DNA from: Brasenia schreberi
Taxonomy: Eukaryota; Streptophyta; Magnoliopsida; Nymphaeales; Cabombaceae
Assembly: GCA_036023115.1 (NCBI GenBank)
Contig: JAYKKT010000091.1
Coordinates: 31,567,501-31,631,500 of the forward strand
Length of the DNA stretch: 64,000 nucleotides
Direction: 5' to 3'
Below, piece by piece: positions 34,101 through 45,300 of the stretch. Each line of letters opens with the position of its first letter. Positions within the stretch are counted from its first letter, which is position 1. The position numbers were made by a program, and so were the translations under genes. The notes below the pieces were generated by a model. It was not told where the DNA came from, ran no database searches, and worked only from the letters and a program-made list of their open reading frames with translations.

Positions 34101-34914
34101 GAAAAGTCCCTTAGTCGGAGAATTTAGAACTGAAAAATGACAGTGAAAATGAGGCAACTCGTTCCCAAATCTAATCTCCTCAATCTTGCCATTTAACACC
34201 AAGAGAAAGGAACATCAAGCTTCTGAATGATCCCCATTTGTCACCTTTTCTCCCTAACGACAGAAAGAAGTGGTTGATTAGGAACCGCTTACATGGATTC
34301 CTTTCCGACGATTCTTTCCCTCAGACTCCTCTTGAATATCCCCTTCTTTTTAGATGCTCCCTCACTTGGCAATCTTTTCCTTCTGTAGGCCAAATTGGAA
34401 ACAAATCCTCAAACTATGTATGTTATAAGCCTCAAAGAAATTAATGAAGTTGTAATAGCGTGAACGTAAATCAAGAATGAGCCAAATGATCCCTCAAAGA
34501 CTCACTATCGTCACGCCACTAGTTCTCAATGGATGATAAGAATTTAATAAAAAGAAAAACAATTAAGAATTAACATAAGAATCCCTTATTAACCAGCACC
34601 ATCGTCACATTTCTAAACTGGAGAACAACAATCGGCACAGTCGTAGTTATCAAAAGATTATAAAGCACAAAAATCTCTAATCAACACTCACACTTCTTCT
34701 AGTTATAAAGGTGTCCTTTTATCTGGCCTACTTCTTTTACTTGAAGCATATTTCCCGGCATTCTCCACTGAGAAACGCTCAACTTAAAACAATCACGGCA
34801 CTCCGTTTAAATGGTAACGTATCTTCGTTCCGTCTCCATCTGAAAAACCATGTGACGTCGATACTTTCTCTTATGCTTCGACAGAGAGCGTGTATGTATG
34901 CGTGTCTGTTCGCA

Positions 34915-34935
34915 TGAGAGAGAGAGAGAGAGAGA
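34915..34935. repeat. (GA)n microsatellite
   Basis: Uninterrupted GA dinucleotides upstream of the ENT start, of a kind common in plant 5' leaders and promoters. Confidence 0.9.
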
Positions 34936-36312
34936 CGCCTAGGATCCCGAATCTTTGGCTTTTAATTTGGACGAGTGAGAGACGGGGAGGAGAAGAGTCA
35001 CTTGGTTTGGACCGCTTAGCAAAAGTTTTGAAATGGAAACAAGTAGGAGAGTTGGAGGCTCCAACTTGAAACCATTGGAGAAAGCTCTCACATACACATA
35101 TGAGGAAACCTGGGGGTTGCTAGACACCGTGCCGTCCGTCACCATGAGATAATTCTCCAAATGGGTTTTAATGTGACGTGAAATGAGTACATTGATCACC
35201 ATCCATGACGGTGGCGAGGTGTAGCAACTCCACTCTCTCTAGAGAGAGAAAGAGAGTAATACATATATGTCGGTGTCAGTTGGCACTTCCAAATCATATC
35301 TATATACACGAAGAACTTATTAGCGTATGATTTCATGGAATATTTAAGATTAATAAGTTCAACTTGAACAAAAATTCTGAAAAAGGAAATTATCAGGATT
35401 ATTGAACAATATGGGTGCGAATCAGGAATAGCAGTAGCAATACCATTATTGGAGCGAAACCCTTGCACACTACTGTCTTTGACCGATGGTAGGTTGCATC
35501 CGAAAACATACTCGAAGAACCTCGCTCGCTAATAAGTGCGAACATTCGTCGTGGACGAAAGGCACGAAAAACAGGGCACTGAAGTTTTTTGAGCGCCCCA
35601 AAGTGTTTGTTAAAAGAAGTGGCTCTCATGGATTCCTGGCTCTTTTGTTTGCTGAAAACGATTGGAAGGGAGAAAAGGGCTTGTGAAAAGAAGAAGGGCT
35701 TTCTGACGAATAATTGAATGTCAGTCAATGGCGTACGCAGTTCATCTTCTTTAGTTTTGTTTGGCTTTTCCTTTTTAAGGTTGATGGTGATCGTCATCTT
35801 TCGTTCCGGCGACTCTAAAAGGGCCCCTGCTGTCTTAATACGGCTTTAGATTCTTGCGTATGCCCTAACTTTTCAGTAAATTATTTAGCTAGTTTATGGT
35901 TGCTCATAAGAAAAGTTATCACACACCCCAAGCAGAATATACGTAAGGTAGAGGCTGTTCAAGAAACCGCTGGAACTGAAACAAACGGCTAGAACCGAAG
36001 CAGGTTTGGTTCGGTTCGATTCGATTCTAACAGAAAAAGTAAATGATGGTTCAGTTCGTGATTTTAGTATTAGAAATGAATCATGAGAACCAAATCGAAC
36101 CAAGATGAACTGTAATAATACAAAAGGCAACGGCTGTTTATGACTAACGGCTTTAGTCCTGTATAGAGCAAGGAAGGCAATGAAGGATCCTTTGAGCACT
36201 TTAAAAACTATTGAAAGAGCATCGAGCAAGACATACTTTTGTCGGTCTTTTGACTAAGATCTATTGTAGCATACGCTCTTATCAGTTTAATATTTGTTTA
36301 ATGTCTGATATG

Positions 36313-36389
36313 TGGTCATTGACTATACAACATCAACTAAGCCTTTTCTCATACAAGACGGTTTTATATTAATATGGTCATTGACTATA
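36313..36389 (-). mobile_element. 47-bp minimal RTE LINE insertion with target duplication
   Basis: TGGTCATTGACTATA at 36313-36327 is repeated at 36375-36389. Between them, the minus strand has about 13 bases of AT-rich DNA and then only about 34 bases of RTE 3' end (GTCTTGTATGAGAAAAGGC and a short tail). Confidence 0.75.
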
Positions 36390-36965
36390 TTATATTATAT
36401 TAATTATTTTAGAGGAGGGTGTCATCTCGGATAGCTTGCTACGTAACCCCGTGATAGCCGCTCTTACGTTACACTAGAGTTTGGTTTTGATCATGCTATC
36501 GTTTAGTTCAGTTCTCAAAATACCAATAACCGTAAGTAACAGTTTGGTTCAAAGTTGAGATTAGAACTGAACTGAACCGAACCGAACCGTGCCCCTAACA
36601 TAAGTAAGAAGTGTGTGTTTCCATACAAGTAACTGAACAGGAGTAGTTGGTAGTTCTCCTCGGGTTGGCTTGTCCTTGGCTCGTTCGTGTTCGATTCATT
36701 AAACTATCTGGCTCGCTATGGGGTAGGCACGAGTGCGCATATCTGCTGGGGAGTCTGCCCAACCCCAGCTTGCCTTTCGAAACGTAAAACTCTTGCTCCA
36801 AAACAACCACCACCTCCCATGAACATGTTCAGTAGCTATGCTAAACCAAATGGAGAAACTGGGACAAAACAAACAGCTATAGCGAAAGCATAAACACCTT
36901 GCGTCGTTACACGGCGCTCTTTCTCTTCAAAAAGAAAAACAAAGATGGAAAACAAGAAGACTCAC

Positions 36966-37128
36966 CTAGCTGCACCGAAGGATTAACTGCTGTTAAGTTT
37001 AAAGAATGATTTTGGATCGGCTTTCCTTCATCATCATCGATGTTGTCGTCTTGCACTTTTATCTTTCTTCTTTTTGTAGTTCTGAATTCCAGTTGAAAGA
37101 ACTGAGAGAGGGGAGGGAGGGGGGGCAC
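36966..37128 (-). promoter_or_regulatory. Candidate upstream exon or leader of the ENT gene
   Basis: It ends in a strong donor (CTAG/GTGAGT at 36966/36965). From ATG at 37128 it is open for 54 codons plus one base. Joined to the acceptor at 34129 it stays in frame with the ENT start, adding about 64 residues (a Lys/Arg-rich then Asp-rich stretch). Family members are complete without it, so a non-coding leader or a chance open frame is more likely. A copia LTR starts 130 bp further upstream. Confidence 0.3.
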
Positions 37129-37446
37129 TTTTAGTGAAAGGAAGAAGCGCCTTTTTAGGTCTTCAATGATGCGGTCTAGATCCAGTGGAACTTCGTTTCT
37201 TCAGTTTTTCGGGTAAAGTTGGTTGCTAGTTGAAGTCTTATTTTTCAATGGTTAAAATTGTTGGAAAAAATGGTAGACGCATAATAAAATAATATGCAAC
37301 AAATATAAACATATTTTAATCATAAACATAAATCGTACATCTAAAATAAATCATAATCAAACCATACGAAAAACGAAAACAAAAGCATAAATCAAATACT
37401 TATTTGTACTAGTCTCTCTTACAAAGTTACCTTAGAAAAATCAGCC

Positions 37447-38337
37447 TCTTCCTAATTACATGAATTAGCTTTAACAAATTTATTTAAAAAATCAAATTAA
37501 GCTTACAATGTGGTTTAGCAAGTTTTACTTTAAAACAGTTTTTCTACTTTTACGTGGCCTGGATTCACGAGAATACAAGGAGCCGTTTCTGCCAGGTAAA
37601 ACGGAGAAAGACTATCTACATAAAACTAGAGAGTTTATCTGGTTAAACTTTGGGAACTCTACTCTCTAAAAGAAAAGAAGCTGGTGGCCTGGGTGATTCG
37701 AGTCGAGATGAAAGAACATCTTCTCTAAAAGGCTGCGGGCATTTAGAGGAGCCCAGCAATCCAGTTCAGTTCAGTTCAGTTTTGGGACTCAACCTGAAAG
37801 TAGAATCGATTGCACTGAACTGGGACCAGAACCGCCCTGGTTCCAGTTTAGTTTTGGGAATAGCAGGACCTCTCAAGTCTACTCTCTCTCACACACACAT
37901 TTGCACCAACTGGACTGGCACTCACTGGAAATGCATGGTCGGAGCCAGGGAAGAAGCCTGCCAGATGAGTCAACAACACTCTGAGTGCACGTTGAGTTGT
38001 TATCAACACAAAAATAGTAAGAAGGAAGTACTTTGACTAAAATAACCTTTACCATTTGTATCAACTCCTCGCGTACGGAATGGATCTTGACCCCCTTCAA
38101 AAATCAGATGAAAATATTAGTAAATGACAAAAGCCGTCATATTACATGGAATTATTCTAGTAGAGATAAGAGTAGCTGAATATGTTGGAGTTTTATTAAA
38201 ATGTAAATGGCGGATTGAGTTTTACAATGTCAAGTCCAACTTCAATTTAAAGTTGGACATAGAAAACCATGACCATGACCTTCATCTTGTGAGTAGAGAT
38301 CCTTGCCAAGTATGCATATGTTATGACCATATAAACC
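37447..38337. other. Insertion of about 890 bp within the copia LTR
   Basis: Absent from the sister LTR. No recognisable coding. It contains a GTTCAGTTCAGTTCAG island at 37765-37860. Terminal repeats or a target duplication could not be identified, so its type is unknown. Confidence 0.5.
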
Positions 38338-38583
38338 AATGTCGTAGGGTACCTGCACCTTTATCCCATGATAAAACGCACACATAACTCGAAAGACATG
38401 TACCTAGATTTGAGTCGACCTTGAACACGCCTCAAACGCCTATAATTGGGGCAAAGAAAGATACTAATCACTAGTATATGAATTGGAGCAACATCACGGG
38501 CAGAGACACAATTAGGAGACGAAAAGAGAGAGAAAGAGAGAGAGAAAAAAAAGTTGTGTGTTTAGGGAGGACTCCTAGTCACC

Positions 38584-38591
38584 TATTTATA
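38584..38591 (-). promoter_or_regulatory. copia LTR TATA box
   Basis: Minus-strand TATAAATA in CACTATAAATAGGTGAC; the sister LTR has the equivalent at 41963-41970. It points toward the ENT gene, whose candidate leader exon starts 1.45 kb downstream. Confidence 0.5.
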
Positions 38592-39478
38592 GTGTGTGCA
38601 TATGAATCACGGATCATAGATCTGAATCAAATGACGTACTACTTTATCTACAATCGTGTCGTCTTATCCGAAACCGTCACACCTTATCTTTATCCGTGAC
38701 TGTGAAAGACTCTTGATCAATATAGGACTAAACTTTATCTCCTTTTGGTCATCGCATGCACAAGTCCCTCATATGTTATTTTTTACACTTTAAGACTTTC
38801 ACATATATTATTTAAATATTTAGGGATACCAACATGAATTAAATGTCATTAATGTACATTAAATTCAATAATTCCCATAAAGTCCTTAAGTATAAAAGTG
38901 CCCTCTTAACCCAGCCATCATATTATGTTTTGAGTAATATCACCTTCCGGTTGAAACCGTTACCTTAGTTATCCAATATTACCCTTATAGAAACTAGGTG
39001 AACATGCGTCTTCAACTTGAACATTGAGTGTGAAGGTATATGTTAGTAACAACATAATAAAATGTTATAGTGTGATTTATAGGAGTGATGCATTAATAGT
39101 CATGCATTCATATCTTATATCATGATTGACTTAAGTGAACAACTCAATTCCTCTATTGTAGCCACACAATATCAATCACTTAGTTGGGCATCTCTAAGGA
39201 TGTATTGCTAGCATCATGTCCTAAAACTCGATCTCTTTTAGATAATAATCTCTTACTAAACTTGCAATCATGATACTTTAGGTTTATAGGGAACAAATAC
39301 ACAAATACTACAAGTATCTCATAATACAAAGTGTTATCATCTTCACCCAACAGCTTGTTACTACCACATTGAACCTATTTTATGGGATATCCACTCATGT
39401 AGGTTAGGTTGCTAATGTTTGTGAATAAATTGTAGGTTTCAATCCAATCCCCAACCTGCATTTCTCAACTAAGACTAC

Positions 39479-40930
39479 TCATATACCCTTAGTCAAAACA
39501 TCAGTTATATTATCTTTGGATCCAATAAAATCTACAATCATGACCCCATCAAACACAAGAGATCTTACAGACTTTAATCTGACTTGGATGTGTCTTCGTT
39601 GCTTTTGGTTGTATTTAGAACTACTAATCTTAGCAATTGTAGTTATACTATCACAATACAATGAAATTGCAAGAAGTAACTTTTTTACCATAGATAAACT
39701 GAACATTAATCCCTTAAGTCATTTAGCTTCCAATTCAGTCTCATCCAAAGTACATAATTTTGCCTCAAAGGTAGAATGAGTCAAAATATTTTGTTTTTTG
39801 GATTTTCATGTGACAGTGCCACCACCCACAAGAAACACATATCGAGTGACCTCATTACTATTAGAATTCTTTGCTATCCAACTAGCATCACTAAATCTTT
39901 CAAAAACTGAATGAAGTCCAAGGAAAATTTCTCACTTTACATAGCGAAATACTTTATCTAGGGCTTTTCAATGGGTTTTATCTAGATAACTAGTGTATCT
40001 ACTCAACTTACACACAACAAATACAGTATATGGTCATGTTTAATTGGTTAGATACATCAAACTACCAATAATATGAGAATATCATAGTTGAGACATAAGA
40101 ATATCACTTTCATTCTTATACAAAACCTTAAATGAATTACATGGGATCTTAAAAGGTATGTATTTTATATATCTAAATCTCTCTAAAACTTTCTCAACAT
40201 AGTGATATTAAGAGATTACTATATCATCATTAGACCTTGTCATTTTAAGCCCTAAAATCACATCAGTCATACTCATGTCCTTCATCTCAAACTTACTATA
40301 TAAGAATGACTTAGTCTCATTTACTATTCTCATATCTGTACCAAATAACAATATATAATCTATGTATAAGCAAAGAATGATAAAAGCATTATTAACCGAT
40401 TTGTAGTATACACTCTTCATAGTCATTAAAAATGAAGCCAAAAGATGTTACTATATAATCAAACTTTTCATACTATTGTTTAGGAGATTGTTTTAAGTCA
40501 TATAATGATTTAACAAGCTTACATACCTTTGACTCATTCCCACGAGTCACAAATCTCTCTAATTGGTCCATATAAATTTTCTTATGGAGATCACCATGAA
40601 GGAAAGTAGTCTTCACATTTATCTAATAGATATACGGAGGCTAATGCTATAAGCACTCGGATGCTGGTCATTTGGAAAATTGGAGAATATGTATCAAAAT
40701 AATATATATCTTCATTTTGTGTGTATCCATTGGCAACTAACATTGCCTTGTACTTATTTATTGTTCTGTTTGCATTCAGTTTATTCTTAAAGATCCACTT
40801 GCAACCTACACTAGAACAATCAAGAGGCAAATACACCAATTCTCAAGTACCATTGGAAATAATTGATTGGATTTCATCTTTAACAGCTTCCTTCCAAAAT
40901 TTAACCTCGTATGAGGTCCTAGCCTGATGA
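39479..40930 (-). pseudogene. copia reverse transcriptase and RNase H, broken
   Basis: RT pieces: CKWIFKNKLNANRTINKYKA and YTQNEDIYYFDTYSPIF at 40839-40591, then LCLYIDYILLFGTDM and SKFEMKDMSMTDVILGLKM at 40441-40208. The catalytic YVDD has become YIDY, so activity is lost. RNase H at 39706-39479 has LYCDSITTIAKI, RHIQVRLKSVRS and FIGSKDNITDVLTKG. Stops and frameshifts occur throughout. Confidence 0.85.
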
Positions 40931-41528
40931 AAGACTTTAGGATCATCCTCGACATTGAAAGTAACAAAGTGACTTCCAAAGTCCTTTGATATCCTAAGTC
41001 ATTTACTTCTTCTTTATTTAGTTATTTAGTTATTTCCATCCTTAATACTATGACATAAAAACTGAAACTCGTTTGCCTATTCAGTCACAAATTTCTACTC
41101 TATCATTTGATACTTAAAAAACTTGTCAACAAAACACTTTTTAAGACCATAGATTTCAGTTTCCTTTAATATTGTGTTTCTGATCTAAGGCAGCCCACAG
41201 ATCTTTCACTATCGTGGAAAGAGAAGAATTATATATATCAAATAAAATATTTGACAGTGCCGATAAAATACAACAATAGCATACGGTATCATTCTCCTTC
41301 CACTCGATGATTTTATCTAAGCTTATAAAGTTAGTATCATCGGATTATGGACAATCTGACTCGATATACAGATATACCTAATATGGTTAACCAAATTTTT
41401 ATACGCTACTATCAATGTTTAAAATGGAGACCAACAAACTTTTCCAGCATAAAGGTTAAGTCGACCTTAGGTCGGAGGGTAACAATCATAGACATGTTTA
41501 CTATAATAAATAGTGTTTTCTCGAAGAT

Positions 41529-42383
41529 TGTTGGAAAAATCGTAGACATACATGCATAATGACACAATATGCAACAAATCTAAACATGCTCCAATAATAA
41601 ACAACAGTCATAGATCCAAAATAAGTCATAATCAAGTCGTACAAAAAACAAAAATAGAAGCAGAAATCATAAACTTATTTGTGTGAGTCCCCTTATGGAC
41701 TTGCCTTAGATAAATCAATGTCTCGCTATGAGCATGTACGGGTACTTGCGCCTTTCCCGTAGGATAAAATGCACACAAAACTCTAAAGGCACGTACCTAG
41801 CTTCGAGTCAACCTCAAATATGTCTCAGTCACTTATGGTTGTGATAGAGAGAGACTAATCATAGGCATAGGGACTGGAGCAACACTATGGGCAGAGAGAC
41901 ACAACCAGGAGATGGGGAGAGAGAGAGTGAAAGTTGTGTGTTTAGGGACTACCCTAATCACCTATTTATAAGATGTATATGTGGATCACGGATCGTGGAT
42001 CCGATCGAAATGATGCAACTACTTTATTCGTAATTGTCTCGTCTTATCCAAAACTGTCTTACCTTATTCCTATCTATAACTGTTAGATAAAAGTTTTTCG
42101 TGCAAAAAGATAGACCCAAGCCACAAGTCTGACCTGGTATGTTGTATATCATGTCCTCTCCCAAGCTCTTTGAACTAAGGTTCATGAGCTACCAACTATA
42201 TAAAAGGACATGTAGGTTTGTCGCATTCTTTAATATGGGACTAAACTTTGTCTCCTTTTGGTCATCACATGCACAAGTCCCTCATACGTTACTTTTTATA
42301 CTTTAGAACTTTCACATATATCATTTAAATATTTAGGGATACCAACATGAATTAAATATCATTAATGCACATTAAATCTAACA
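41529..42383 (-). repeat. copia 5' LTR (855 bp)
   Basis: Minus-strand TGTTAGATT...TTTTTCCAACA, with TG/CA ends inside TGTT/AACA. TATA at 41963-41970. Matches the LTRs at 37259-38870 and 54750-55565 and the fragment at 52394. Confidence 0.85.
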
Positions 42384-45300
42384 AAAACGAGACATGGATG
42401 GTTCGTAGCTCAATGGATCCAACTGCAATCGAATTTGATTAAAAGCCGGTTGAATCTAGAACCATGAAAAATTGGAACCAAAATCATATCTAAAATCAGG
42501 GGCCATTTGGGAACTGATAGTTTTAAACTCTGGGTTCAATTTTGTCTAACAATTTATCATTTTTAATTTTTTTTTAATAATATTACAGGTCTCAAGTAGT
42601 TTAAGACTCAAATAGGAAGCATCCCAAAACCAATGGTTTTGGAACAAGGCAGTTTCTTGCTTAATTTAATTTTCTTTTAAATATAATTTTATAGCTTTAA
42701 GGTAAACTAACTCAATTGTAATATGTTTTCTCACACAACATTAACTTGGTTCACTTGTTTTAAACACAATAACCAAAACCAAACAAGAATAAGAATGAAA
42801 CAAGAACCAAGACCTTAATTCGAACCATCACAAAAGTGGATCCAAAACCGTGCCAAAACCGATGAATGTGGAACTGGGTGGGTTTCAGATTAGTTACGGT
42901 TGGGGGATGAACTGAAAAATAAATATAATTGCTATTCATACACCTTTTTCACTGAACATGCACTCTTTTTTCAAAAATCCAAAATCATCCTTGTTGCATA
43001 TTCTTCTCCTATCTTCCATCTCAACGGTTTCTCCTTCTTCACCTGAATTTTCTCTTCTGATGATGTGTGTCTGCTTCTCTTTTCTTCCTCACCAGTTTTC
43101 TCTTCCAATAATCTATACCGATTTCTCCTTTCTTTTCAACAACCTTTCTTGATTTTCTTTTCTCTGACAATCTTTTTTAATGTTGTTGTCTCTCCCAATC
43201 ATTTGATTTCTCTAATCTTACCCTTTCAATTCCTTTTTTAACTTTAAGAATAGTTTGTTGATCTTTCTATCGATCTCTTTCAAACTTCTTTCTTTTATTC
43301 TCAATCTCGATTTCGATCTAAACATAAATCTCATGAAAAATTGATCTAAAATATCTTTAAATAGTTGGTCATGGAGAATATTTCTATTGAGAGAAGAATC
43401 GACAACCGACAACGAGACACACTTAAAGTGTGTTTTATTAAAGGTCAAAATGCCCATGACACATCACTATTTGAAAAGCAACACGCCGTGAGTGCATTTT
43501 TATCTTAAAAATGATGCCACTGAATCGTGTTCTTCTTATGATCAATAATGAAACACATTTAAGGAACGTTATATTAAAATGATGGACACATGTTTGGTAA
43601 GTTGTTGTTTGAAGGATGATGCGTGTTGTGTCCATCATTTTTTGAGAAAATAGTATCGGCAGAGAGAATGAAAGAGAGGGAAAATGAAAAAAAAGTAATT
43701 TTAAAAAAATAATAAAAAGAATGTATTTTAGTAAAAAAGAGTGTATAAATAGTAATACCCAAAACAAAACATACGCACTATTGTTGTAAGTACAATAATT
43801 TTGAATAAAGAAAATTTGTCAAGTGCGATAATGGAACTAATTATCCAATAATGTAGGCAATAACCTGAAAGGTTTGTCAGTCATCGGTAAATTCACTACC
43901 TTTAGGAGGACAAGTTTGAATTCCATTACCAAACGTTAAAGATGAAGACAATGGACACCGATCTTTCCATGTCGGTGAACGTCTCGACCGGGACAAGAGA
44001 GATATCAAAGTTTAGTAAAATTTCTTTCGCAGTTGACAGATGGATACGACACGAGGACGGTTGAATTTCCCTAATACTCATCTCATCTCTCCATCTTTTG
44101 GAGTAGCATGAGAACCAAAGTTTTTCTTCCAATGATTACATTTCAGACATGGGGCATTCCATTACTATTGGCACGTTTCATCGTGTAAAGAGTTCGGAGA
44201 ATGACACGTACTGTGTAGGAGCAAGACACGTGTCCTGTTAAAAGGCCAAATCTTACCTATTTTGGCCCTTTCCACCTGTGTAGGAGCACGTTTCATTGTA
44301 TGTTTATATTGAAATTTCAAAAATTTTAAAGCCTTTTCCACCTGAACCTTAAGTCTGTTTCACCTCGAAAGAATTTCTTTCGAACCCATCACTAACGACA
44401 GGAAGGAGAACCATAACAATTTTGCAAAATACAAGAGGTTTGAGAAAGAGAGAGAGAGACAGAAGAGGGATGGATAATAGCCTGAACTTTTTGCATATGA
44501 CCCAACACCTTTACCTTTATATATAAAAAGTGCTAGCTTCTCACTTTTTCTTCTTATGAAAAGAACTTGATAATGTTTCATGAAATAAAGAGAAAAAGAG
44601 AACCTAAGGGATCCTTGACCATGGATATGGTAATAGTCAAGAATCCTTTATGATACTGATTGATCGAGATCTTGCCCGTGTTGGAGCGATCTGTTTGGTG
44701 CTTTTGAACCATGGATTCCGTTTTATTTACCTTTGGAATATATATAGACACACGAATGTTGGAGGATGCAAATCACCATGTAAAAACTTTATTCAAATTA
44801 ATTTGAATCATCTAAATTACGAATTATAAGTGGTTGAGATTGAAAATCAAAAAATGAGAAAGGACGTACTTTTTTGAAAAATATTCAATTATCTTCGGAT
44901 GTACTTTTTACTTTTATATGTGTATGTATATATATTGTGTTTCTACTTCCTGCAACATAGATTGTGGTTGTAAGTTGTTGACGGTTATTTAGTTAGAGCC
45001 CAGTTCAATAGTCGCCATGTATAATTAACAATTTAGGCTATAGCCATATGTTATATTCACTACTAGAATCCCAGGGATTCCCAGTTCTTTCGTTTCTTTT
45101 TTACGATTATGATCAAGAGAAAACCGTGATGCATTCTTTTGTCTAGCATAGTATATTATATACAATGAAATTTCACGGTGTGCTGTGTAAAATTATGAAC
45201 CATGCCCAGTCAACAAGAAACTGGTCTAGGCTAAGCAAAGAAGCTAGATTGAAGGATGCAACCAAGCTCCGTCCATTTGACTTAGTCTGATGTAGCTAGT

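Larger units (their letters stand above)
34101..36965. other. ENT 5' region / possible first intron
   Basis: A good acceptor (TTTTTCAG) ends at 34130, 29 bases upstream of the ENT start codon, suggesting a 5'-UTR or leader intron. A (GA)n microsatellite lies at 34915-34935. The open frame 35399-35797 (minus) resembles nothing known. AACCGAACC/GGTTCGGTT-rich islands occur at 35970-36110 and 36485-36590, and a 47-bp LINE insert at 36328-36374. Confidence 0.5.
37259..38870 (-). repeat. copia 3' LTR with internal insertion
   Basis: Aligns with 41529-42383 over 37259 to about 37446 and about 38338 to 38870. About 890 bp in between has no counterpart in the other LTR. The LTR has a TATA box at 38584-38591 (minus) and a GA-rich run at 38520-38550. 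Confidence 0.8.
37259..42383 (-). mobile_element. Ty1/copia retrotransposon with both LTRs, degenerate
   Basis: The 5' LTR is 42383-41529 and the 3' LTR 38870-37259, the latter carrying an insertion. The internal 2.7 kb holds RT and RNase H remnants on the minus strand; most of gag and integrase is deleted. Flanking five-base sequences AAAAT and AAAAC differ at one base and may be the target duplication. The LTRs differ by many substitutions, so the insertion is old. Confidence 0.85.

Noticed and set aside
35399..35797. 132-codon minus-strand open frame
   Set aside because: No family resemblance, no splice-consistent link to ENT, and no transcript signals.
43438..43767. 109-codon minus-strand frame with hydrophobic start
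   Set aside because: Low-complexity T/A-rich sequence makes Phe/Leu/Ser-rich translations by composition alone.
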